Source of the DNA: Gillisella terrae
GTDB taxonomy: Bacteria > Pseudomonadota > Alphaproteobacteria > Rhizobiales > Rhizobiaceae
Assembly (NCBI RefSeq): GCF_004801395.1
Contig: NZ_SSOA01000001.1
Span: 744,001 to 808,000 of the forward strand
DNA: 64,000 nucleotides
Direction of reading: 5' to 3'
How positions within the stretch are numbered: position 1 is the first letter of the stretch; each line of letters begins with the position of its first letter. Positions 9,175 through 18,042 of this stretch are shown one piece after another. Under the pieces are notes generated by a model, which saw nothing but the letters and a program-made list of their open reading frames with translations, was not told the origin of the DNA and did no database searches. The position numbers were made by a program, and so were the translations under genes.

Positions 9175-10242
9175 ATGGAGCATGAACATTTTTACCCGCC
9201 CCATGCGGGAGTTGGCTTGAAAGAGTTGGCTGAGAAGCTTGGGGCGGAATTGGTGACAAGTGACGGCGCAGAGGATCGGGTTATTCGATCCGTTGCGCCG
9301 GTCTACCGGGCCAAGAAAAGCGAGCTTTGCTACATTCTTTCGAGAAGAAATCGCGATGAGCTTGAGACTTGCGATGCGGGGGCTGTTTTATGTGATCCCG
9401 CGCTTCGTTCACTGGTGCCATCCCATATTCCTGTTCTCCTGATCAAGAATGCACACGCTGCGTTTGCAACTGCCGGGCAGATTTTGCACCCGGAGGCGCA
9501 GCTTCCTTTGCACATTTCCCGTTCACAAACAGCGGCTATTTCTCCTGCGGCCTTCGTTGATCCATCAGCACGGCTTGAAGACGGCGTGACCATTGAGCCG
9601 ATGGCGGTGGTTGGTGCAGATGTCGAGATCGGCGAGGGATGTCATATCGGCGCGGGGGCCATTATCGGTCGTGGTGTCAAGATCGGGCGCAACTGTTCAA
9701 TTGCTGCCGGAGCCAGTGTGCTTGCTGCCTATCTTGGCAACGGGGTGATTATTCATAATGGCGCGCGCATTGGTCAGGATGGCTTCGGTTACGCACCGGG
9801 AGCCCGTGGCATGGTCAAGATCGTGCAAATCGGTCGCGTGATCATTCAAGACAATGTTGAAATTGGCGCAAATACCACCATTGATCGCGGCACGATGGAT
9901 GACACCGTGATCGGTGAGGGCACCAAGATCGACAATCAGGTTCAGATTGGTCACAACGTTCGCATCGGTCGCCATTGCGGTATTGTTGCGCAGGTTGGCA
10001 TTGCGGGAAGTACCGTGATTGGTGACGGCGTGCTGATTGGTGGCGGTGCGGGTCTGAATGGCCATATCAAGATCGGCGATGGCGTTCAAATCGCCGCGAT
10101 GAGTGGCGTGGTCAGTGATGTTCCTGCTGGCGAGAAGTTCGGCGGAGTACCAGCGCGTCCACTTGGGGAATTTCTGCGAGATTGTGCTGAGATCATGGCT
10201 CGATCTGAAAACAGAGCTAAAGCGAGAAAGGGGCAGAAATGA
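9175..10242 (+). CDS. lpxD: UDP-3-O-acylglucosamine N-acyltransferase
   Basis: Third step of lipid A synthesis: adds a second 3-hydroxyacyl chain from acyl-ACP to UDP-3-O-acyl-glucosamine. The protein is 355 residues: an N-terminal uridine-binding domain (about 1-115), then a left-handed beta-helix of hexapeptide repeats such as [16 protein letters not shown], with the catalytic His in [16 protein letters not shown], and a C-terminal helix. The start at 9175 lies 48 bases after bamA. The stop overlaps the fabZ start (ATGA), indicating translational coupling. Confidence 0.96.
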   Translation: MEHEHFYPPHAGVGLKELAEKLGAELVTSDGAEDRVIRSVAPVYRAKKSELCYILSRRNRDELETCDAGAVLCDPALRSLVPSHIPVLLIKNAHAAFATAGQILHPEAQLPLHISRSQTAAISPAAFVDPSARLEDGVTIEPMAVVGADVEIGEGCHIGAGAIIGRGVKIGRNCSIAAGASVLAAYLGNGVIIHNGARIGQDGFGYAPGARGMVKIVQIGRVIIQDNVEIGANTTIDRGTMDDTVIGEGTKIDNQVQIGHNVRIGRHCGIVAQVGIAGSTVIGDGVLIGGGAGLNGHIKIGDGVQIAAMSGVVSDVPAGEKFGGVPARPLGEFLRDCAEIMARSENRAKARKGQK

Positions 10243-10703
10243 CTATTGAGCAGAACGAATTGGGGCAGGCGGATATTCTGGAGATCATGAAACTCCTTCC
10301 GCATCGCTATCCTTTTCTGATGGTTGATCGCATTATTGATATTGATGGTGACAGTTCTGCGATCGGCATCAAGAATGTGACGGCAAATGAGCCGCATTTT
10401 ACCGGCCATTTCCCAACTCAACCCATTATGCCCGGTGTTTTGCTGGTTGAAGGCATGGCGCAGACGGCTGGCGCAATTTGCGCGCGTAAATCGGGAAATG
10501 GTGGGGATCTTGTCTACTTTATGACGATTGATAACGCCCGTTTCCGCAAGCCTGTGGTACCTGGAGATCGTGTGGAATATCACGTTGCCAAGCAGAAGCA
10601 GCGTGGAAATATCTGGAAATTCCATTGCGATGCCAAAGTTGATGGCGCTCTCGTGGCGGAAGCCGATATCGGAGCGATGATCGTACGTAAGGAAGAACAA
10701 TGA
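10239..10703 (+). CDS. fabZ: 3-hydroxyacyl-ACP dehydratase FabZ
   Basis: Hot-dog-fold dehydratase of fatty acid elongation, acting on the same 3-hydroxyacyl-ACP pool that LpxA and LpxD use. It is 154 residues. The catalytic His is in HFTGHFP and the Glu in [24 protein letters not shown] is the family's N-terminal signature. It overlaps lpxD and lpxA by four bases each, so lpxD-fabZ-lpxA are translationally coupled. Confidence 0.97.
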   Translation: MTIEQNELGQADILEIMKLLPHRYPFLMVDRIIDIDGDSSAIGIKNVTANEPHFTGHFPTQPIMPGVLLVEGMAQTAGAICARKSGNGGDLVYFMTIDNARFRKPVVPGDRVEYHVAKQKQRGNIWKFHCDAKVDGALVAEADIGAMIVRKEEQ

Positions 10704-11515
10704 CATCCATTTCGGCCAGCGCGCGCATTCATCCCTCAAGTGTCATAGAAGATGGCGCAGTGATTGGGGACAATGTCACCATCGGACCATTTTGCTATGT
10801 TGGTCCCAAGGTGGTGCTGGGCGAAGGCACTGTATTGCTGGCGCATGCGGTTGTCACCGGGCGCACGACAATTGGCGCTCACGGCAAGATATTCTCCAAT
10901 GCGGTGATTGGCGGCGATCCGCAAAGCGTGCATCACACGGGCGAGGAAACGACCTTGGACGTGGGCGATCATTGCACGATGCGCGAAGGTGTGACGATCA
11001 ATTGCGGCACTGTCGATGGCGGTGGCCGCACCGTTGTGGGCAATCACAACCTTTTTCTGGCCAATTCGCATGTCGCTCATGATTGCCAGCTTGGCAGCCA
11101 TATCATTCTCTCGAACAACGTGATGTTGGCAGGGCATGTCAAGATTGGGGATCGGGCGATTTTGGGTGGCGGATGTGCCGTGCATCAGTTTACGCGCATT
11201 GGGCGGCAAGCGTTCATTGGCGGCCTTTCTGCCTGTAGCTATGATCTCATCCCTTACGGCATGTTGAACGGCAATCCGGGCCTGCTTGGCGGTCTGAATG
11301 TCGTTGGCATGACGCGGGCTGGCATTGATCGTGCCACCATCCATCGTGTGCGCAAGGCCTACAAGGCGTTGTTCGATGAGGAAGGTGCGATCCGTGAAAA
11401 AGCATCGGCCATTCGGGATGAGTTTGCTGACTGCAAAGAAGCGATGGAAGTGCTTGATTTCATTGCGGCAGACAGTGATCGAGCCTTGTCTTCGCCATTT
11501 CGTGGCAAGAGCTGA
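10700..11515 (+). CDS. lpxA: UDP-N-acetylglucosamine acyltransferase
   Basis: First lipid A enzyme: moves a 3-hydroxyacyl chain from ACP to the 3-OH of UDP-GlcNAc. It is 271 residues with hexapeptide beta-helix repeats through about residue 190 and a helical C-terminal domain. The catalytic His lies in [12 protein letters not shown], and the NIVG-type loop appears as [13 protein letters not shown]. The GlmU/GlmS products made from genes near the other end of this window feed it. It overlaps fabZ by four bases; lpxI follows after 3 bases. Confidence 0.96.
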   Translation: MTSISASARIHPSSVIEDGAVIGDNVTIGPFCYVGPKVVLGEGTVLLAHAVVTGRTTIGAHGKIFSNAVIGGDPQSVHHTGEETTLDVGDHCTMREGVTINCGTVDGGGRTVVGNHNLFLANSHVAHDCQLGSHIILSNNVMLAGHVKIGDRAILGGGCAVHQFTRIGRQAFIGGLSACSYDLIPYGMLNGNPGLLGGLNVVGMTRAGIDRATIHRVRKAYKALFDEEGAIREKASAIRDEFADCKEAMEVLDFIAADSDRALSSPFRGKS

Positions 11516-11518
11516 GCC

Positions 11519-12370
11519 ATGACCGGCGAGGCCGGACGGCTTGGAATTATCGCCGGCAGCGGCATGCTGCCGGTTTACGTGGCCGATGCGGCGCGCGCAG
11601 CGGGTGAAAATCCCTTCATATTTTCTCTCAAAAACGAAGCAGATCAGCGCTGGAGTGGTTTTGATCACGCGGTGATCAGCGTTGGCGACTTGCGCCAATT
11701 GGCCGGTCTGGTCAAAAAACATGGCATCAAACGTGTCGTGATGTCTGGTGCCGTCAAAAGACGGCCGAATTTCAATGAGATACATGTTAATCTTCGCTTT
11801 TTGGTAAAGCTTCCCTTTGCGGTCAAAACGCTGCTTTCTGGTGGTGATGACGCTGTGCTCAAAATGGTCATTCAGTTGATCGAGGCGCAAGGTTGCCGTG
11901 TTGTCGGAGCCCATGAGATTGCACCGCAACTGCTGGCTCAGACTGGACCATTAGGGCAACATGCGCCCAATGAGGATGACAGACGCGATATAGCAGCGGC
12001 GATGGCGGCTGCCGAGGCGCTGGGGCGTCTTGATGTCGGGCAGGGCGCTGTCAGCGTCGGCGGGCGCATTGTCGCGCTGGAGGGCGTTGAAGGCACAGAC
12101 AAAATGCTGGAAAGAGTGGCGGAGCTTCGGGCGGAAGGACGCATTTCGGACAAGCGCCGAGGCGTTCTGGTAAAACTTTGCAAGCCGCAGCAGGATATTC
12201 GCGCAGACCTGCCCACTATTGGCCAATCCACCATCGATCGGGTGGCGGCAGCGGGCCTTTCTGGCGTTGCCGTGCAGGCGGGGCGAGCACTGCTGTTGCA
12301 ACGGGAAGAGACATTGAAGCGCGCCGATGCTGCGGGTATCTTCGTTTTTGGCCTGGATCTGGAGATGTGA
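11519..12370 (+). CDS. lpxI: UDP-2,3-diacylglucosamine pyrophosphatase LpxI
   Basis: Hydrolyses UDP-2,3-diacylglucosamine to lipid X and UMP, the step done by LpxH in enterobacteria; LpxI is the unrelated alphaproteobacterial version (formerly DUF1009). The 283-residue protein shows GIIAGSGMLPVYVA at the N-terminus, the signature VALEGVEGTDKMLERV with the catalytic Asp, and the C-terminal GVAVQAGRALLL. Its place between lpxA and lpxB supports the assignment. Spacing to lpxB is 2 bases. Confidence 0.93.
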   Translation: MTGEAGRLGIIAGSGMLPVYVADAARAAGENPFIFSLKNEADQRWSGFDHAVISVGDLRQLAGLVKKHGIKRVVMSGAVKRRPNFNEIHVNLRFLVKLPFAVKTLLSGGDDAVLKMVIQLIEAQGCRVVGAHEIAPQLLAQTGPLGQHAPNEDDRRDIAAAMAAAEALGRLDVGQGAVSVGGRIVALEGVEGTDKMLERVAELRAEGRISDKRRGVLVKLCKPQQDIRADLPTIGQSTIDRVAAAGLSGVAVQAGRALLLQREETLKRADAAGIFVFGLDLEM

Positions 12371-12372
12371 CT

Positions 12373-13581
12373 ATGGGTGCAAAACGGCTCAAGATCGCGA
12401 TTATTGCCGGTGAAGTGTCTGGTGATCTGCTGGGGGCGGACTTGATTGCCGCGTTGAAAGGTCAATACAGCGGTGAGATCGAACTGATCGGCGTGGGTGG
12501 CCCGGCGCTGGAGGCGCAGGGTCTTACATCGCTTTTCGATTTTTCCGAGCTGTCGGTGATGGGCATCACTCAGGTCTTGGCCCGACTGCCACGGTTCATT
12601 TCATTGATCGGTAAAACTGCCAAGGCTTTGATCGCGGCCAAGCCTGATCTTTTGCTGATTGTCGATAGTCCTGATTTCACCCACCGAGTGGCCAAAAAAA
12701 TCCGCGCCGCATTGCCTGCGCTGCCAGTGGTGAATTATGTGTGCCCCAGCGTGTGGGCCTGGAAGGAATATCGCGCTCAAGCCATGTTGGGTTACGTCGA
12801 TGCGGTCTTGGCCGTTTTGCCGTTTGAGCCCGCTGTGATGCAGCGTTTGGGAGGGCCGAAAACCTATTTCATTGGTCACCGTCTTGCGTCCAACCCAGCG
12901 GTTCTTGCTTGTCGCGCAGCACGGGCGCAGCGAGCTGCTTCCACTCTTGATGCGCCAAAAACAATTATGTTGCTGCCTGGCTCGCGCGGTGCAGAAATTT
13001 CGGGGCTAACGCCCGTCTTTGGCGATGCAGCCCGCATTTACGTGGAGCGAAACGGCCCCACACGGTTTTTGCTGCCAACATTGGCGCGGCGCGAACAGAT
13101 GGTGCGCGATGCCGTGAAGGATTGGGCCATTCAGCCCGAAATTTTGGTTGGTGAAGATGAGAAGTGGCAGGCGTTTGCCCTGGCCGATGCGGCCATTGCC
13201 GCGTCTGGTACGGTGTTGCTGGAGCTTGCGCTGGCGGGCGTGCCGGTGGTTTCGACCTATAAGACCGATTGGTTGATCAAGCTGCTGCACAAACGCATTA
13301 AGATCTGGACCGGGGCGCTGCCCAGCGTGATTGCTGATTACGTCGTTTTGCCGGAATATTTGAATGAGCAGTTGCGCGGTGCGTCACTGGCGCGCTGGAT
13401 GGAGCGTCTTTCCGGCGACACACCCGAACATCATGCCATGATGCAGGCTTTTGATCTGGTGTGGCATAAGATGCAAACAGAAACCCCCGCCGGTGAGGCA
13501 GGGGCGAAGGTTGTGCTGGATCTTTTGCGAGAGCGAAAGATTATAGCCGATCCGCATGCCAGCGCAGATGATCATCCATAA
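12373..13581 (+). CDS. lpxB: Lipid-A-disaccharide synthase
   Basis: GT19 glycosyltransferase that condenses lipid X with UDP-2,3-diacylglucosamine to the lipid A disaccharide at the inner membrane. It is 402 residues. Motifs are IAGEVSGDLLGADLI, NYVCPSVWAWKEYR, LLPGSRGAEI and ASGTVLLELALAGVPVV. The start at 12373 gives the normal N-terminus; an in-frame start at 12178 lies inside lpxI. Its last 41 bases overlap the 3' end of the convergent fghA gene. Confidence 0.95.
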   Translation: MGAKRLKIAIIAGEVSGDLLGADLIAALKGQYSGEIELIGVGGPALEAQGLTSLFDFSELSVMGITQVLARLPRFISLIGKTAKALIAAKPDLLLIVDSPDFTHRVAKKIRAALPALPVVNYVCPSVWAWKEYRAQAMLGYVDAVLAVLPFEPAVMQRLGGPKTYFIGHRLASNPAVLACRAARAQRAASTLDAPKTIMLLPGSRGAEISGLTPVFGDAARIYVERNGPTRFLLPTLARREQMVRDAVKDWAIQPEILVGEDEKWQAFALADAAIAASGTVLLELALAGVPVVSTYKTDWLIKLLHKRIKIWTGALPSVIADYVVLPEYLNEQLRGASLARWMERLSGDTPEHHAMMQAFDLVWHKMQTETPAGEAGAKVVLDLLRERKIIADPHASADDHP

Positions 13582-14371
13582 ACGTTGAGATGAAATAGTA
13601 GGAGTGGTCGTAGCGCTCATGCTGGCGCAAGGTCAGGCCAATGTCTGTCCCCTTGACGGCTTCTTCCAACAGCCATGGCTGCAAGCCCGTTTCCAGAAAG
13701 CTGTCGGCCTTGCCCTGATCAACCAGAAACTCAGGGAAGCGTGCGCCGTCTTCAATCAGGGCGCAGGCATCATAGAGCCGCCACTTGGCGCGGTCTGGGC
13801 CGATGTATTTCTCAAAAGCATCCTGTGTCCAATCTGCCTTCAACGGGCTGACAATAGGCGCAAATGCGGAGCAACTTTTGAAGCGATCCGGATTTTTCAG
13901 GGCAATTGTCAATGCGCCGTGGCCGCCCATGGAATGGCCGAATATGCCCTGCCGTGTCATATCGGCGCGAAACTGGGATGCGATCAGCGCAGGCAGTTCT
14001 TCGGTGATGTAGCTATACATCTGGAAGTTTTCCGCCCAGGGCATTTCTGTGGCATTGAGATACATGCCTGCACCTTTGCCCATCTTCCAGTTGGTTAGTT
14101 CATCCGGCACGTCATTGCCGCGCGGGCTGGTATCGGGGCAAACGATGATCAGCCCCAGTTCAGCCGCCAGACGGCGGTATTCGCCTTTTTCCATGACATT
14201 GGCGTGGGTGCAGGTGAGACCTGACAGATACCACAGCACCGGACGCGGCTGGGAAATGGCCTGTGGTGGCACAAAGACCGCGAAGGTCATTTCGGTTTTG
14301 CAGACATCTGAATCATGACTGAACACGCCCTGCATGCCGCCAAACGCGGTGTTTTGGGAAAGGATTTTCAT
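13541..14371 (-). CDS. fghA: S-formylglutathione hydrolase
   Basis: Serine esterase that hydrolyses S-formylglutathione to formate and glutathione, the second step of glutathione-dependent formaldehyde oxidation. The 276-residue alpha/beta hydrolase shows the nucleophile elbow GHSMGGHGA and the family stretch LSGLTCTHANVMEKG. The ATG at 14371 gives the normal N-terminus MKILSQNTAFGGMQG. It is the last gene of a minus-strand run headed by adhC, which makes its substrate. It converges on lpxB with a 41-base overlap and no visible terminator between. Confidence 0.94.
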   Translation of the reverse strand: MKILSQNTAFGGMQGVFSHDSDVCKTEMTFAVFVPPQAISQPRPVLWYLSGLTCTHANVMEKGEYRRLAAELGLIIVCPDTSPRGNDVPDELTNWKMGKGAGMYLNATEMPWAENFQMYSYITEELPALIASQFRADMTRQGIFGHSMGGHGALTIALKNPDRFKSCSAFAPIVSPLKADWTQDAFEKYIGPDRAKWRLYDACALIEDGARFPEFLVDQGKADSFLETGLQPWLLEEAVKGTDIGLTLRQHERYDHSYYFISTFMDDHLRWHADRL

Positions 14372-14426
14372 GCTGCTCTCCTGAGAATGCTTATGCTGTG
14401 GATTGAAAGTTATACAGCGCAATGCC

Positions 14427-15101
14427 CTATGCGGCCATGGATACAACAGCGTTGACGGCTGCGGCGACCAACACCGTATTGAAGAAGAATGACACAATGG
14501 CATGGGCAAGATTGATGCAGCGCATGTCTGTTGTGGTCACGGCAACGTCAGATGTTTGAGCGGTCATGCCGATAACGAAGGAAAAATAGAGAAAATCGTA
14601 GCCGCCGGGTTCTTCCGTTTGCGGGAAGTCCAGTCCACGGCGCGGCCCTTCGCCTTGGTCATTTGTGTGGTATTGCCAGTAGCGATGCGCGTAATGCATG
14701 GCAAACATGGTGTGAATGGTAAACCAGCCACTGATTACCGAGAGGAATGCCAGCGACACTTTCAACAGATCCGGCGAGCCGGATTGGTTGAGCGCATTGA
14801 ACAAAGCGATCACGGCTGCCGCGATTGCCAAAAGGCATACAACGGGAATGAGAACTGCTGGACCATCGTCGCGCTCAGGGCTGGTTTTTAGTCGCTCAGC
14901 TGTGGCGGTCGGAACGCGCTTGACCATAAAGCCAATATAGACCAGAAAAAACACAATCGCCGCGGATTCAATGGAGAGAGCGGGCCTGACATACAGCAGG
15001 AACGCAAGGGCGAGTAACCCCATAATGCTTGCGGCATAAAAAGGACTGCGGCGATGGGAGCGCAGGCGATGCGCAAACCGGGACTTTCCGGGCACCTTCA
15101 T
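14427..15101 (-). CDS. DUF1345 membrane protein
   Basis: Predicted inner-membrane protein of 224 residues with about five to six hydrophobic segments. It matches the DUF1345 family by length and by segments such as TIHTMFAMHYAHRYW, YDFLYFSFVIGMTAQTSDV and the ending VLVAAAVNAVVS. The molecular function of the family is not established. Its start overlaps the yaiI stop by four bases, so it is translationally coupled inside the adhC-fghA run; whether it has anything to do with formaldehyde is unknown. Confidence 0.85.
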   Translation of the reverse strand: MKVPGKSRFAHRLRSHRRSPFYAASIMGLLALAFLLYVRPALSIESAAIVFFLVYIGFMVKRVPTATAERLKTSPERDDGPAVLIPVVCLLAIAAAVIALFNALNQSGSPDLLKVSLAFLSVISGWFTIHTMFAMHYAHRYWQYHTNDQGEGPRRGLDFPQTEEPGGYDFLYFSFVIGMTAQTSDVAVTTTDMRCINLAHAIVSFFFNTVLVAAAVNAVVSMAA

Positions 15102-15547
15102 GATATGATGGCCTTGCTGCGACGGCAGAGCTTTTCCATGGTTTCGAGGAATTGAGAACGATCTCGCGGGCTAAAGGCGGCATTGTAGCCTTTGCTTTCG
15201 CCTGTTTCGCGTAAATGCGCGCCAAGATCGCGCATGGCCGTGGCCATGCCGATGTTGGTGTCATCAAACACCCGGCCCGTCGGCCCGGTGACCAGCGCGC
15301 CATTGGCAACACAGCGTCCGGCCAGAGGCACGTCGGCGGTGATGACAATGTCGGCAGGGCCGCAGCGCTCGGCAATCCAGTCATCCGCGGCATCGAAGCC
15401 GTTGGACACGATGACATTGGTGACCATCGGGTCGCGGGAAGGGCGCAGGCCAGAATTGGCCACAAATGTCACCGGAAAATTGTGGCGTTCTGCAACTTTC
15501 AAGATCTCGGCTTTAACCGGACAGGCATCGGCATCGACATAAATCAT
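15098..15547 (-). CDS. yaiI: YaiI/YqxD family protein (DUF188)
   Basis: Conserved 149-residue protein of the UPF0178/DUF188 family. The start MIYVDADACPVK is the family signature, an acidic motif like that of PIN-type nucleases, followed by VTFVANSGLRPS and DIVITADVPLAGRC. The function is unproved; a nuclease-like fold is inferred from the acidic residues. The ATG at 15547 lies 5 bases after the elaA stop, and its stop overlaps the DUF1345 start. Confidence 0.9.
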   Translation of the reverse strand: MIYVDADACPVKAEILKVAERHNFPVTFVANSGLRPSRDPMVTNVIVSNGFDAADDWIAERCGPADIVITADVPLAGRCVANGALVTGPTGRVFDDTNIGMATAMRDLGAHLRETGESKGYNAAFSPRDRSQFLETMEKLCRRSKAIIS

Positions 15548-15552
15548 AATGC

Positions 15553-16026
15553 TCAAGCCCTTCCAATCGAGACGGGCCTGACCATATCGATATGCGGTAT
15601 TCCATCTTCGAGATATTCCGCCGATGTGGGCGCAAAATCGAAGGACTGATAGAAAAGCTGAAGATGGCTCTGGGCCGACAGCGCAATGGTATGGCCGATA
15701 AAATGCTGTTCGCATACAGCAATTGCCTCACGCATCAGCGCGTCCCCGAGATGTTTTCCACGGTGGTTGGGCGACACCACAACACGACCGATTTTCACAG
15801 GGTCTTGCGCTTGCGATGGCGGCAAAATGCGGGCGCAAGCCAAGAGTTCATCGCCATCCAGAAGAGTAACGTGCAAAGCGTTCACGTCTTTGCCGTCCAA
15901 TTCTGGATAGGGGCATTTCTGCTCCACCACAAAGACGTCGATACGCATCTTGAGCAGGGCATAAAGCTCAAGCACGGAGAAGTCTTTCATTCTCCGCACC
16001 TGCACTTGATAAGGCGTGGACGCCAT
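15553..16026 (-). CDS. elaA: ElaA-type GNAT N-acetyltransferase
   Basis: GNAT acetyltransferase of 157 residues. The N-terminal stretch ELYALLKMRIDVFVVEQ and PYPELDGKD are the ElaA hallmarks, and IGRVVVSPNHRGKHLGDAL is the acetyl-CoA binding loop. The substrate is unknown. Its start codon shares one base with the adhC stop (TAATG), so it is coupled to adhC. Confidence 0.9.
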   Translation of the reverse strand: MASTPYQVQVRRMKDFSVLELYALLKMRIDVFVVEQKCPYPELDGKDVNALHVTLLDGDELLACARILPPSQAQDPVKIGRVVVSPNHRGKHLGDALMREAIAVCEQHFIGHTIALSAQSHLQLFYQSFDFAPTSAEYLEDGIPHIDMVRPVSIGRA

Positions 16027-17153
16027 TAATACAGCACCACGCTTCTGATGCTTTCACCCTTGTGCATCAGCTCAAAGCCCTTGTTGATGTCTTCCAGTGG
16101 CATGGTGTGGGTGATCATCGGGTCGATAATGATCTTGCCGTCCATATACCAGTCAACAATCTTTGGTACATCGGTCCGGCCGCGTGCGCCACCAAAGGCG
16201 GTGCCCATCCAGTTGCGTCCGGTGACGAGCTGGAATGGACGGGTTGAGATTTCCTGACCAGCGCCAGCAACGCCGATGACCACAGATTTGCCCCAGCCAC
16301 GGTGAGAGGATTCCAGCGCCTGCCGCATAACAGTGGTGTTGCCGGTGCAATCGAACGTGTAGTCCGCGCCGCCGATTGTGTCGCCGTTGCGTTTGGTCAT
16401 ATTGACCAGATAAGGCACGATATCGCCTTCAACCTCTTTCGGATTGACGAAATGCGTCATACCGAATTTTTCGCCCCAAGCCTTGCGGTCGTTGTTGATA
16501 TCAACGCCAATAATCATATCTGCACCTGCAAGGCGCAGGCCCTGAAGCACGTTGAGGCCAATACCACCAAGGCCAAAGACAATCGCTGTTGCACCAATCT
16601 CGACCTTGGCCGTATTGATTACGGCACCAATGCCAGTGGTCACGCCGCAGCCGATGTAGCAAATCTTGTCAAAAGGCGCATCGGGATTGACTTTCGCCAG
16701 CGCAATTTCCGGCAGAACCGTGAAATTGGCAAATGTCGAGCAGCCCATGTAATGATGGATCTTGTCCTTGCCGATGGAAAAGCGTGAGGTGCCATCGGGC
16801 ATCACGCCTTGGCCCTGGGTGGAGCGGATGGCGGTGCAAAGATTGGTTTTGCGCGACAGGCACGAGTAGCACTCGCGGCATTCCGGGGTGTAGAGCGGGA
16901 TAACGTGATCGCCCTTTTTCACGGAGGTGACGCCGGGGCCAACATCAACAACAATGCCCGCACCTTCATGGCCCAGAATGGCAGGGAACAGACCTTCGGG
17001 ATCTGCACCCGACAGCGTGAAATCATCGGTATGACAAATGCCGGTGGCCTTGACCTCAATAAGAACTTCTCCGGCTCTGGGGCCATCCAGTTGCACGGTC
17101 ATAATCTCAAGTGGTTTGCCAGCTTGTGTGGCAACGGCGGCGCGAACATCCAT
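16026..17153 (-). CDS. adhC: S-(hydroxymethyl)glutathione dehydrogenase (class III alcohol dehydrogenase)
   Basis: Zinc NAD-dependent dehydrogenase that oxidises S-hydroxymethylglutathione to S-formylglutathione and also acts as GSNO reductase. The 375-residue protein has the catalytic zinc ligands in TGICHTDDFTLSG and GHEGAGIV, the structural-zinc cysteines in PECRECYSCLSRKTNLC, and the Rossmann motif VFGLGGIGLNVL. The ATG at 17153 gives the class III start MDVRAAVATQAGKPLEI; an upstream GTG adds six residues and is less likely. It heads a five-gene run ending with fghA, the next enzyme in the pathway. Confidence 0.95.
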   Translation of the reverse strand: MDVRAAVATQAGKPLEIMTVQLDGPRAGEVLIEVKATGICHTDDFTLSGADPEGLFPAILGHEGAGIVVDVGPGVTSVKKGDHVIPLYTPECRECYSCLSRKTNLCTAIRSTQGQGVMPDGTSRFSIGKDKIHHYMGCSTFANFTVLPEIALAKVNPDAPFDKICYIGCGVTTGIGAVINTAKVEIGATAIVFGLGGIGLNVLQGLRLAGADMIIGVDINNDRKAWGEKFGMTHFVNPKEVEGDIVPYLVNMTKRNGDTIGGADYTFDCTGNTTVMRQALESSHRGWGKSVVIGVAGAGQEISTRPFQLVTGRNWMGTAFGGARGRTDVPKIVDWYMDGKIIIDPMITHTMPLEDINKGFELMHKGESIRSVVLY

Positions 17154-17359
17154 TTTCGTCTTCCCTTTCACATCTTCCGGGCGAGTTTTGCACCTTCAGG
17201 CAAAAAGCCTCAAGATGCGATTTCGCTTTTATTGGTTTTATTTCATTTTTCGCATGCTTTGAAATGCCGCGCAAAGTGACATTATTATCAATGTCCGGCA
17301 TGAGGCTTTTTCAAACCGCAAGCTGGTTTGCGATTTGCGACATGCTGCATGGCGTCGTG

Positions 17360-17806
17360 TCAGTGCATCAGGTTGTGCGGCGGCACCTGCGGGAATGGCC
17401 TGTCCTGGTTTGACAATTGCCGATTTCGAGTTCTCGGTTGTGACCGCTTGCCGGGGTGAACCAACAAATCCATGACATTCAGGAGCACTTCGCCATCAAT
17501 AGGCGAATTTGCCAGGCCGTCCGTCATGAATACCTCGGTCATCCAATTCAGTTTTGTTTGATCAATACGGTTTTTGGGCTCCAACGTTTCAACAATGTAT
17601 GACGCCATGGCATCGACGAAAAAACTGTGCCATTCAGCACATTTCTCGGGACAGCAAGAATTGAGAACCAAAAGTGTCATGGCATCGCCTCGGTTGCGAA
17701 CGCCATTTGGCAGACTGTATGTTTTGAGAAGGACAACGTCATGTAAGTCCAATCTCGTCTTTCCAGCAATGACACATGCTGGAAATGAGAGCCGAAAATC
17801 GCTCAT
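17360..17806 (-). CDS. Hypothetical protein with Cys-Cys-x3-Cys motif
   Basis: A 148-residue frame with an ATG preceded by GAGG. It starts MSDFRLSFPACVIAG and contains LLVLNSCCPEKCAEWHSFF, an acidic mid-section, and LLNVMDLL, then a basic Arg/Gln/Pro-rich tail of about 35 residues. From memory the first ~110 residues resemble a conserved unnamed rhizobial family in which similar CCxxxC-EW and ELLxNVMD segments occur; in those I recall the protein continuing, so this copy may be shortened. No function is proposed. It stands alone between adhC and an EamA gene on the same strand. Confidence 0.6.
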   Translation of the reverse strand: MSDFRLSFPACVIAGKTRLDLHDVVLLKTYSLPNGVRNRGDAMTLLVLNSCCPEKCAEWHSFFVDAMASYIVETLEPKNRIDQTKLNWMTEVFMTDGLANSPIDGEVLLNVMDLLVHPGKRSQPRTRNRQLSNQDRPFPQVPPHNLMH

Positions 17807-18042
17807 GCTCAGAACCTCGTTTCTTCATGAAACCGCAGATTGCTGTAGTTTGCATCCGTTGCTCTTAAGCTAATAGCTATGGTTTGTGATCTGTTAATAT
17901 GTATTGAATTGATGCGGATTTATGGAGGTTTGGTGGAAAAATCCAAAGAATTCAGCAGGGTTTTCAAATGTTGTCTCATGCACATACATTTTTGTGTATG
18001 TACCTTTTTAGGGAGCTCGTTTTTTTGTGTGCCAGCATGATG

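Noticed and set aside
17202..17311. Inverted repeat AAAAAGCCTC / GAGGCTTTTT about 90 bases apart upstream of adhC, possible small RNA or terminator
   Set aside because: The arms are short and far apart, with no promoter-like sequence between them; chance is as likely.
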